Assembly (NCBI RefSeq): GCF_020906515.1 | Contig: NC_085851.1 | Span: 186,001-250,000, forward strand | Direction of reading: 5' to 3' | Source of the DNA: Vanrija pseudolonga | Lineage: Eukaryota; Basidiomycota; Tremellomycetes; Trichosporonales; Trichosporonaceae | Length of the DNA: 64,000 nt | In this document: one piece after another, positions 12,191 to 20,995 of the stretch | Layout: each line of letters begins with the position of its first letter | How positions within the stretch are numbered: the stretch's first letter is position 1 | Made by a program: the position numbers and the translations under genes | The notes under the pieces: model-generated | Told to the model about the DNA's origin: nothing | What the model saw: the letters and a program-made list of their open reading frames with translations, nothing else | Databases searched by the model: none

Positions 12191-13676
12191 TCCTCCGACT
12201 CCCCCGCCTCCCCCGCCTGTTCGCGCTCGCCTGGCTGGCCCAGGCGGCCGCACAAGACCTGTTCATCAACGACCCCGATAACCCCATGTCTTGCTTCCCC
12301 GTCGCCATGCGGTGGTCGGGGGGTGTATCGCCATACACTGTGTGCGTGGGCGCGGGGCGTTGAAGAGCTGACGCCCCAGTTATGTCCTTTCGGCTGCATC
12401 GCCCAGCGGCACGCCGATCGAGCTCGCAGTCGACCACTGGACCGCAGACGTCAAGGGCCTCGCGTGGTACATTGACATTGTGCAGGGTGCCGAGCTGGTG
12501 CTCAAAATCGTCGATGGGGCAGGGGCTTCAGCGACCACGAATGCTTTTACGGTCCGCCCGCCGGCCGACCCGCTCACCTGCGCCCGGTTCAACCTCAAGG
12601 ACCCGAGCACGATGACGCTGACGGGGAGTGCGACGACGGCGCCAGCAGCGACGGCGCCGACGACGGGGTCGGGGTCTGGTGGTGGTGGTGGTGCGGGGAC
12701 AGGAGGAGGCTCCACGGGCCCGACCTCGGCGCCAGGGTCACCACCACACACGGACAGCAGTGCGCACGGCAGCAGCAACGGCTCCATTTCCCCCCCCCCC
12801 GGCACGACCACGGCCACGTCCACGCCCATGGCCAACACGCCCGCGTCGCCAAACGACGCGAAACCCGGCTCGGTACCCCTCGGCCCGATCGTCGGCGGCG
12901 CGATCGTCGGCGGCGTGGTCGTCTTCGTCGTCATGTTCGGCATCCTCATCTACTGCCGGCGCAAGCGCCACCTGCACGAGAACGGCACCGACGTCGAGGG
13001 CAACCACCCGTACCCATCCGCACACCTGCGGCGGAAGAGCCTCAAGTTTGACGAGATAACCACCGCGTCCAATCTCTCCAACGACGACTTTGCGTCGCAT
13101 GTCAAGCCGACGAGAATCGGCGCCATCTCGCCTCCCCTCCCCTTGCAGATATCGTCCAGACCAGCCACACCCGTCATGGCGTACGAGTACGTCACGTCGC
13201 CGCGCACGCCGAACCGCCCGCGCAGCCCCCAGGAAAAGACCTCCCCCGCGCGGCCGACCTCGCCGTCCATCATGCGCATGAGCGTCATCTCGCCGCTCAA
13301 CAACGACAGCCTCGACGACCTGACACAGGGCGGCGCGTCGGGATCCGACGGGCATGCCGCCGACCGCAGCAGCACGTCCGAGAGCGGCATGTCCGGCCGC
13401 CCGACGTACTCGCGCGCCAGCACATTCACCGCCCCGAGCCCCAGCGGCGGGAACGGCTCGCTCGCGCGCTTGGTCAACACGACGCGCACGCACCGCGCCG
13501 GCACGGGCGGGAGCAGCATGAGCATGACCATGGGCATGACCCGCCCCTCCGTCGACAACATGCCCGCCACGCCGCCGCGTGCGGTTTCCGGGCTCGAGTT
13601 CAAAGAGTGGACCGACTGGGCAGCGGCCACCAACCACTCGCTCGTGTCGAGCCGCAGCAGCTACAGCCGGATGTAG
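12187..13676 (+). CDS. Single-pass membrane protein with Kre9/KNH-like ectodomain (paralog 2)
   Basis: 483 aa. Signal peptide MILRLPRLPRLFALAWLAQA; ectodomain with VAMRWSGGVSPYTVYV and LVLKIVDGAGASATTNAF, aligning with paralog 1; then a long Gly/Thr/Ser/Pro stalk with a GSGSGGGGGAGTGGG run; transmembrane helix (PIVGGAIVGGVVVFVVMFGI) followed by YCRRKRH; and a 230-aa Ser/Pro/Arg-rich tail containing IGAISPPLPLQISSRP. The single intron 12342-12379 (38 nt) is at the same codon and phase as in paralog 1 (after SPYT versus PPYA), so the two genes very likely arose by tandem duplication. The start is chosen because it opens directly on the signal peptide. Confidence 0.75.
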
Positions 13677-14030
13677 TGCCGGGATAGCGGAGTGTCGATA
13701 CTATGTAGGTGCACATGCAGTTATTGTACATCGGGCGGGCGGGCGGGCGGGCGGGCGTAGCAGCGGCGGGACCAAGCGGCGCGAGGTGAGGCTGCTAGCG
13801 GCGAGGACCGCAGTGCCAAGCGCCGTCGTACGCGCGCGTACAGTCATGAGCAGTGTGGATCGCGCGCCCAGCGTGGCGGCCAGAAGCGCACAGCAGTGTT
13901 CCGAGGTGTGCCCCGAGATCTTCGACGGGGTATTAATGCAGATCGCGCGTGTCGAGCAGTCAACAGCAAGTCTGACCAACCCAACCTCGACACTGTCGTT
14001 CCACCTCGGCCGCTCAGACGCTCGCCGGCG
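13677..14030. other. Intergenic region between paralogs 2 and 3
   Basis: Holds the GGGC repeat and the presumed promoter of the next gene. An AT-rich TATTAATG element lies near 13930. Nothing else recognised. Confidence 0.4.
13732..13757. repeat. GGGC microsatellite
   Basis: Tandem GGGC units (about six) in the region downstream of paralog 2. No other function evident. Confidence 0.85.
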
Positions 14031-15044
14031 ATGCGAGTCTCAACCGTGAGCGCGTGGCTCTTGCTCGTGCTCCTCGTCTCAGCCTCAAGCGTATCCCCCC
14101 GCAGCGCCGCAAGGTAAGCAACAGCAAGCGGCTGACCCCACAGAACCGCTCATTCGTGCTAACCCCACCCCAGCCCGCACCACCGCGACCGGACCCTCGC
14201 CAACGCGAGCCTCACCATCGTAGGACCAGACGGCACGCTGTACGCCGGCAGCGCGGACGTGACCCTGTCGCCGGGGAAGACGGTCGTCGTGAGCGTCGAT
14301 GTTGCCCCGGCCCCGACGTCCACCACGACCATCACAGTCACGGCGAGCGCGCAGCCGCTTCCCTCCACCACGGGAGCAGGGGGACAGGGCACCACCCCCG
14401 CCATTCTGGGGGGTACGCTCGGCGGTCTCCTCGCCCTCGCGCTCCTCGCCATCGCCATGCTCCTCCTCTTTCGCCACCGTCGCCGCCCCACCCCGCGGCA
14501 AGGCGACGAAACAGCCTTCTCCATCGAGAGCGTCCGCACCACCGGCACCACCGAAGAGCGCGTCGAGCCGTTCCTCGATCGCAGGGTGAGCTTCCTGACG
14601 ACGCGCGCGAGGGGGTCAAACTCGGGCGAGTGGGAGCGGAGCCATATCGCACTGTCGACCATCTCGTCCAGCTCGGCCGTGCCGGAGGAAGACTCGGCGC
14701 CGTCGCCCGCGCCGACGGCCAAACGCCCGCGCGCAGCGCCCGCGCCAAGCCAGCGATACCCGCCCGCGCCCGCGTCGCACCCCAACCCCAACTCTCATAC
14801 GAGCCCCAAACGCGCGCTCCGCGCCGACGGCAGACTCCCGATCTACGCCGCGTACGGCGCGCCGCTGGCGGTCCGCAACCCCACCGAGGCGGTCGCCGAG
14901 GCCCTCGTCGCAAGGGAGGCGGACGACGCAGCGCCGCCATCGTCGCCGCTGCGCGCGCCGCGCCCGCCTGGGATGGAGCGCACGGCGAGCGCGTCGAGCA
15001 TGGCCACGAGCCTGGCCACGAGCCTGGCCACGACGCTCGTGTAG
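14031..15044 (+). CDS. Single-pass membrane protein (paralog 3, reduced ectodomain)
   Basis: 317 aa after removing a 60-nt intron (14114-14173). Signal peptide MRVSTVSAWLLLVLLVSASS; short ectodomain with ANASLTIVGPDGTLYAG and TVVVSVDVAPAP, Thr-rich stalk (TSTTTITVTAS); transmembrane helix GGTLGGLLALALLAIAMLLLF followed by RHRRRP; then a disordered Arg/Ser/Pro/Ala tail. The ectodomain is shorter than in paralogs 1 and 2, and the P-L-P-L tail motif is not evident. Membership of the family is inferred from position, architecture and the GG-x-x-GG helix start. Confidence 0.65.
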
Positions 15045-15600
15045 CGCGTTGTAGGCGGAAGGAAGGAGAAAAGTGACGATGATAGACGCTGTACTAGATT
15101 CTATACATGCTTGCTTTGTGTTTAGGTCAGGTCGAGGCCGAGACACACGCCACTTTGGCCAGACGTGGCGGTTGGCGCGGCGGCCCTGCACTAGACTGCT
15201 CTCGGTGCATCCGTGTCATCGTCGCCACGCCGTCGCGTCACATCGCCGTGTCGTGTGTCGCTGCCCCGTGTGTGCCGGCGTTCATCGTGCGCAGCATGCG
15301 CAGAGGATCCGCACAGCAACGTACCTTTCACGCGCCGTCCGTCCCCCTGCTCATCGCTCCGCGTCAGATCAGCTCGACGCACAGTCCACCGCAGTCACGA
15401 CTCACCATCTCATCGTGTTATCGCCACCCGCCAACACCCCTCTCTCTCTCTCTCTTTATCGCCCATACACGACCCACCAGGCCCTCTTCCCCGAAGAGGG
15501 TGGGACTGCTGTGCCTAGCAGGAGCAGCAACCCCAGCTACTACACCAACACCGCACGCTCACCAGCACCCACACTCGTTACCTACCCCAACTATTCCGCC
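15045..15600. other. Intergenic region with CT-rich 5' leader of paralog 4
   Basis: Contains a CTCTCTCTCTCTCTCT run near 15440-15456 and an ACC/CCA-rich leader before the next start. No gene supported. Confidence 0.45.
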
Positions 15601-16522
15601 ATGTACATTCCCTTTGTCCTCGTCCTCGCCGTCGTGGTAGCGGCCAAGCCCCTCGACCTCGCCCATGGCAACGCGGCACGCCGCCACCACAACAGCTTAG
15701 CCCTCCGGCAGGACAGGTACGTTGGCCCACTATGTGGCTTGGCTGATGCCCAGCTGGACTGGCTGGACCGACAGCACCTCCAGTACGACGTGGACCGATA
15801 CCACGTCGAGAACGAGATGGAGCGACAACACGTCCAGTACGACGTGGACGGACGGCACGGCAACTGTGGCCACGACGACGGCCACGGCTACCACGACAAG
15901 CACAGTCTACACGACTCCCGTGACCACCTCGGTCCCAGCCACCACCGCCCTCATCCTCGCCACGACGGCTTCGAGCCAGAGCCAGACCAGCAACCCCGCC
16001 TCGGCGACTAGTAGCGCCAGCACCAGCACCAGCGCGCAGTCTAACACCACCAGACCAACGCCAGCGCCAGCGGGTGCGACCGCGCCAGCCCACCCCACCG
16101 CCGGGCTCAGCGCAGGCGCGATAGCCGGCACCGTCGTGTCCCTCGTCGTCGTACTCGCCGCGCTCCTCGCCGCAACACTGTACTACCGCCGCCGCCGCCC
16201 GCTCGCAAGCGGCACCGAAAAGGCGACCCTCACGTGCCCCTCGTTCGACACGACCGACGCCGACGCCGCCGACCCGTTCAGAGCCGGCACGCCGTCCCCG
16301 CTCGCGGGGCGCGCCATCTCCCCGCCCCTGCCCCTCCAGCCGCGCGTGCACGCGTCGTCGTTCAGCTCAATTGGCATCGGGACCCCGCCGCCGCCGCTCG
16401 GCTCGTGGCGCCCCCGCGGCCACTCGAGCTTTGGCGCCAACAACGCACTCTCGCCGCCGGCTGCCGCGGCGACGACGCCGTCGCGCTCGCGCACGCTTGG
16501 GCCCGTGCTCCAGCGTGCTTAG
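15601..16522 (+). CDS. Single-pass membrane protein with WTD repeats (paralog 4)
   Basis: 294 aa. Signal peptide MYIPFVLVLAVVVAAKP in exon 1; intron 15717-15753 (37 nt, phase 2). Exon 2 begins with a Trp-Thr-Asp repeat region (STSSTTWTD then NTSSTTWTD, a 54-nt period), then a Thr/Ser-rich stalk; transmembrane helix GAIAGTVVSLVVVLAALLAATLYY followed by RRRRP; and a tail with AISPPLPLQPRVHASS, matching paralog 2. Heavy Thr/Ser content suggests O-mannosylation outside the cell. The ectodomain differs from the KNH type of paralogs 1 and 2, so the group may share mainly the helix and tail. Confidence 0.7.
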
Positions 16523-16960
16523 GCGTTATGTTTGTTCTGGCTTGCAAGCCGCCGTAGCCTAGTCGTAGTCATACTGTAGTCTGGTACCATGGATTCCCTT
16601 CCCCTGTGGCGTCACATTCGTGTGTCGTGTTTCGGCCGCGGGGCACCGCGCCGCTGACGTCGGGTGGCGGTAGACCCGGCCATCTGGTGCTCGCATGCTC
16701 ATTGGTTTGGGGAGACGGTCCTGCGTTGGGGGCTTGGAGGTGCGAGGTAGTGAAGTGGGAGGTTCAGATGGTGACGATGATGTGAGCACTAGCTGTGTGC
16801 AGTTGGTCGGATGGTGGGGGGTGGTTGCTGAGGGCACGAGGGCGTGCGGCGTGCCCTCATCCGGCGCCGTGGCCTCACACCTTCCGTCAGTCCACCAACA
16901 GCGACATCACAGCGAGCATAACACCCGCCATCAGCTCGCACGCACATGCATGCAGCGAGG
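16523..16960. other. Intergenic region between convergent genes
   Basis: Downstream of paralog 4 (plus) and of the orphan gene ending at 16961 (minus). Probably the two 3' UTRs. No RNA or gene seen. Confidence 0.4.
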
Positions 16961-17356
16961 CTACGCACGACGCTCCTTCTTGACAGGGTACGCGTCCTCC
17001 CCCTCCTCCTCTGCGCTACGCTTCACCCCGACCACAACCTTCCCACCCTTCCCGCGGGAAGAGCACCGCGCAACCTCCTCCTTGACGACATCCCCCGCCT
17101 GAGGAAACTGGCGCACCAGCAGCCCCAGGACAGCCTGGAGCTTCTTGTTGATCCTGTCCCCGCCGTTATTGTTCACGCCGGACAGGTGGGGGTCGGCGTT
17201 GAGCGTCGCGCGGGACGCGAACGCCGCAGCGACGACATGGCGCACGACGCGGTGCTGGTGGGTCAGCGCGGCAGTGGGGTGGACGCACCGTGTGCTCCAT
17301 GGCTGGGACGGGCCACTGGAGGGTTGCGGCTTCTGGTCCTTCTTCCTGGGTGGCAT
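16961..17356 (-). CDS. Orphan Lys-rich small protein A (paralog of the gene at 17639)
   Basis: 131 aa if unspliced. Begins MPPRKKDQKPQPSSG (basic, disordered). The core HRVVRHVVAAAFASRATL and LLVRQFPQAGDVVKEEVA aligns with LVRHVVASALANRGALV and FCRQFPGAEEVVKEEIA of the neighbouring gene on the same strand. The C-terminus is basic/acidic (VKRSAEEEGEDAYPVKKERR), suggesting a nuclear localisation signal. Its neighbour has a 44-nt intron after codon 16; here a GTGCGT donor and CCACCAG acceptor lie at the equivalent site, but splicing them would break the frame, so I leave it unspliced. Function unknown. Confidence 0.6.
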   Translation of the reverse strand: MPPRKKDQKPQPSSGPSQPWSTRCVHPTAALTHQHRVVRHVVAAAFASRATLNADPHLSGVNNNGGDRINKKLQAVLGLLVRQFPQAGDVVKEEVARCSSRGKGGKVVVGVKRSAEEEGEDAYPVKKERRA

Positions 17357-17638
17357 GTTGCGCGTGGTGGATGGTGTGGAGAGGCGTGAGAGTTGAGGTG
17401 GATTGTTGGGTCTGGGGCGAGGGGCTGCTGATGTGAGAGGGGTGGAGGGGTGGAGGGGCGCAAGTCTCGTCATTGCATATCAACACCTTGAGATACACGC
17501 TCATCGCCCACTTGCAGACCGACAAAGCATGATGCTGAGGTGAAGTCAAAGCTCCCAGGACGAGACAAGGCTGTGGAGGCCAGATGCCACAAGCACGGTC
17601 ATTGGGTGTGGCATCTCGCCGGTGTACGAATCAGACGC

Positions 17639-18087
17639 CTAGTGCTCCACCTCGACCTTGATCTCAAGCTCCTCCTCAGCAAGTTCATCGACCTCACTCG
17701 TCCCCTTGCGCGCCTTCTTGTTCGGTGCCGACACATCAGCCGCCTTGCGCTTCTTGCCACGAGCTGCGCCGCCCTCGATACTGGCCTTGGACGAGAGCTT
17801 GGCAATCTCCTCCTTGACGACCTCCTCCGCCCCCGGAAACTGCCTGCAAAAGCCCTGCAGCGCGCTCTTTAGCTTGCTGTTGATGGCGTTGTACCGGTAC
17901 GTGTAGTTGCTGTTCACGTCGGCGAAGAGGGGGCTGCTGACCAGCGCGCCGCGGTTGGCGAGGGCTGACGCGACGACATGGCGCACGAGGCCGAGCTGGG
18001 GTGGGTGTGAGCTGAGTCGGTGGGAGGGGTTGGACTCACGCTGTGGTCGGGGGTGAAGGCGCTCTTGGTGGGCTTGGGGGGTGGCAT
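17639..18087 (-). CDS. Orphan Lys-rich small protein B (paralog of the gene at 16961)
   Basis: 134 aa. Exon 1 encodes 16 residues (MPPPKPTKSAFTPDHS); intron 17996-18039 (44 nt, phase 0); exon 2 opens LGLVRHVVASALANRG, then FADVNSNYTYRYNAINSKLKS and CRQFPGAEEVVKEEIAKLSS. The tail has two basic clusters (RGKKRKAADV, NKKARKG) that look like nuclear localisation signals, and an acidic end (EEELEIKVEVEH). The helix FPGAEEVVKEE can be aligned without gaps to FDLSPDLVKPGE of the gene at 32125, hinting at one family across the island. Function unknown. Confidence 0.7.
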
Positions 18088-18457
18088 TGTTTGCTGTGAG
18101 CTTGGAATGGGAGGATGGGTGGTGCTGAGGGACAATGCGTGTGTCGCGTCGGTGACATGCGAGGGCGCTGTGACTTGCGAGGGACAATGAGTGCTGCCTC
18201 ACGTCATCTGGCACAGACTGCAAGCTGTAAAACAGCATGCCACACCTCATGTCACCGAGCGACTGGGCGAGCATAGCAGTGTTCCGCCCACAACACACCA
18301 TCCAGCTCGGTATCTCAGCCACGTCCACAAAGGGGCGCAAACACTGTCTCCGTATGCACACACTATTATCCATGCCGTAGATATGTACAATTGTACAGCA
18401 GAGTCCAGCTCAGTTTACACAGATGCCGGGGGGAGCAGTCATCCGCCTCACGCCCGC
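18088..18457. other. Intergenic region
   Basis: Upstream of protein B and downstream of the gene ending at 18458. No feature recognised. Confidence 0.35.
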
Positions 18458-18993
18458 CTAGGCCTCGTCCTCGTCTGGCGCACGCTTGCGCTTGACGCCG
18501 AACAACGAGTGGCGGTCGAAAGGTGACGCGCTCGGCCTGACATAGCGGATGTACGTCGTCTCGATCTTGAGGTTGGCGTTGGCGTGGCTGGCGGGGTGGA
18601 GGAGGGAGCGCAGGTTCGAGGGCATGGGGAAGACATGTTCGCCGGTGACGCGGAACAGGACGATAGGGAGGGCGCTGAGGATGCTCGCGTCGTACATGTG
18701 GGTGTGCCAGGCGCGCTGCAGCTCGTCGTGCAGGGCGGTCGCGAGGTCGAGCGGGAAAATGACGAAGAGGAGGCTGCAGAGCGTGAGGAAGTGAGTCTCG
18801 CTGAAGGTGACGCGGTGGCGTATGTCGGTGTGTGCCATGGCGAGGCGGTAGAACTTGTCGCGGCAGCGGTGCATGACGGAGATCAACTCGTCGTACTGTG
18901 GTGTGAGAGCCTGGCGCCGGTGAGGGGGCGAGAGTGAGTGCTCACCGTGGACTTGGGGAGCGGGGTGTATTCGAGGTCGGTTTGGTCGGTCAT
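18458..18993 (-). CDS. Orphan protein C
   Basis: 161 aa. Exon 1 encodes 16 residues (MTDQTDLEYTPLPKST), phase-0 intron 18896-18945 (50 nt), then exon 2 with YDELISVMHRCRDKFYRLA, a hydrophobic helical segment THFLTLCSLLFVIFPLDLA and LHDELQRAWHTHMYDA, ending in a basic/acidic tail VKRKRAPDEDEA. Exon-1 length and intron phase match protein B. No known domain recognised; the hydrophobic segment could be a buried helix rather than a membrane span. Confidence 0.65.
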
Positions 18994-19635
18994 TGTTGCT
19001 CGACTCGTGGGATGGAGTGGAAGAGAGGACAAAGTGACGACGGCGAGAATAAATGTGACCCGGGGGCAGCGGCGGCGTGACGGTGTGAGTAGAGCATCCA
19101 CGAGGGAGACAGGCACCCCATCCAGCTGCAGGAGAGGCCTCGGCGTGGCCAGCTGGACGGAGGCGGCTGTCGTCGCGAGGCAGTGCAGCGCACACTCACG
19201 CGAGATTGCTTCGCGACATGTGTGGCCAGATGCGGTAGACAGGTCGTCTGGATGGGCAGGGCGAAGCGTGTTGTGGATGAGGCAGGTGGATGTAGGGGGA
19301 GGGAGGGAGGTGGCGGCGGCGCGGAAGTACGTCTAATCCCCCCGCCAATTGTCCGCGTGTCGTGCACGTCACTCAGTCCCTTTAGATCCGATATGCGCAC
19401 TAGATTGTCCCGAACTCGCGCCTTCCAAGGACTGCAGGATGGCGGCTGACGGGATTAGCGCGCCGCACCCCGCCAAGACGTCCACGGCTGCCCCTTCACC
19501 CCAATCGGCTCGAAACGCGTCACCAGCTCTGCATAGGTGGTTAAGTCTCTAAAGATGTACCGTATGCCCGTCTCTCAGAATGTTGAAGGCAGCCATGCAT
19601 GCAGTAGAGCGGTGCAACACCGACACGCACAACGC
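18994..19635. other. Intergenic region
   Basis: Promoter side of protein C and 3' side of protein D. Open frames in this stretch look like chance GC-rich frames. Nothing else recognised. Confidence 0.35.
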
Positions 19636-20236
19636 CTACTTGTGCGCCGTGGCCGGACCCTTGCCCTTGTTGTCCGCCGCGCGCGAAGTCTTGGCGATCT
19701 TGTGCTTGGGCTCGTCGACGCTGTCATCCGGTGCGGGTGCGAGTGCGGACTCATCAACCTTCGGCTTGACGTCGTACGTGAACACCTCGATGGGGTAGCG
19801 GTTCCCCGTCTCGTACACCCAGTCGCCGACCGTGTTCTCGAGCACTTGGAGGTCAATGTCGTCCGGGCCGCCGTCGGCGAACGCAGCCGAGGGGATGTAG
19901 AGCTTGACTTCGCACGTCTCCTGGAGGAAATGGGGCGAGTAGTCGGTGCCGTAGAAGGTCACAGGCAGGGGGCAGTACGCCTTCGGCTGCTCCCACTCGA
20001 TTTGGGAGTCGGGCGAGGGGTAGCGCAGGACAAGGCACTGGTTGGTCTGGTCGTCGGCACTGGACGAGCCGCAAGCCACTTACGATCTGCGGGATTGACT
20101 TGGCGAGCAGCTCGAGACGGCGGCGGTGGGCGATCTCGTTGGCGCCCATAGTCTGAGGGTGGGGTGTGGGTGATTTGGTCTCGCCGGCACCGTCGTCGGC
20201 GCCGCGCTTGCGCTTGGGCGAGGCGGTCTCGGGCAT
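19636..20236 (-). CDS. Orphan protein D
   Basis: 184 aa. Starts MPETASPKRKRGADDG with a putative nuclear localisation signal, then EIAHRRRLELLAKSIPQI. A phase-0 intron (20038-20083, 46 nt) follows, then CLVLRYPSPDSQIEWEQ, VTFYGTDYSPHFLQE, CEVKLYIPSAAF and VYETGNRYPIEVFTYDV, a beta-rich segment. The tail is charged (DEPKHKIAKTSRAADNKGKG). The start is preferred because the basic N-terminal exon splices in frame to the core. Not recognised as any family. Confidence 0.62.
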
Positions 20237-20995
20237 GGTGGTGAAGTGTTGAGTGTTGGGTGGTGAGTGGTGGGTGTTGGGACAAGTGATGACGGTGGTG
20301 CACACACAAACGTCACGGAGCCACACACTCGCGCACCCCACCCGCCCGCTGCCCCGCCCACGCCGAAAACAAGACGAAACCTCCGCCGCCTCGCACTGAC
20401 CTCGCCATCACCGAGACGGACCCAAACGGTTCGTCAACCCAGCAGACGCCTCAGCCTCCTCTCCACTGTCCTCTCCACTGCTTGTAATGGTATTGGCCGG
20501 CCGAAACACTCAAAAACATTCTGCACGGAGAGGAGCCAGTCGCCCTCGAACGCGCACCCGCCACAACGTCGGGTATGGCTCGCAAAACAATTTTACAGTC
20601 CCACGTGCTTCTACAACTGCCCTACCATATGCATATCCACCTTTCTACGTGTGTCAAAACTGCGAGAAAAATGTATCCTGGCGAAAGTGCTGTTAGCAAT
20701 GTCGTGGCGGGCACAATCGCCAAGCCTGCTCCTAAACGGAAAAATTTGCCCCACGCGGACTCTAACGCAGATTCAAGCCAGTACAACGGTAAATCAAATG
20801 CATGGGCATCAAGTACACAGTCCGTTGTTCAGTGTTGCGTCCTTCTTGCCTTTATGGGCGCTTGAAGACTCGGAGACTTGCTCGTCCTCCTCGCCACCGG
20901 TCAAGGTCCTTGCGGAGGCCGTCGTCCGCCGTAGGGATATCGAGTCACGAGCTGGAATAGGCACAGTTGGTAGTGGTCTTGGAGTAGAGCAGTTT
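20237..20995. other. Intergenic region, partly AT-richer
   Basis: About 760 bp between two minus-strand genes. The part around 20570-20800 is AT-richer than its surroundings and may be 3' UTR of the gene ending at 20996. No RNA gene recognised. Confidence 0.35.

Noticed and set aside
12738-13637. 299-codon minus-strand frame
   Set aside because: Antisense to paralog 2, which has signal peptide, ectodomain and transmembrane helix on the plus strand.
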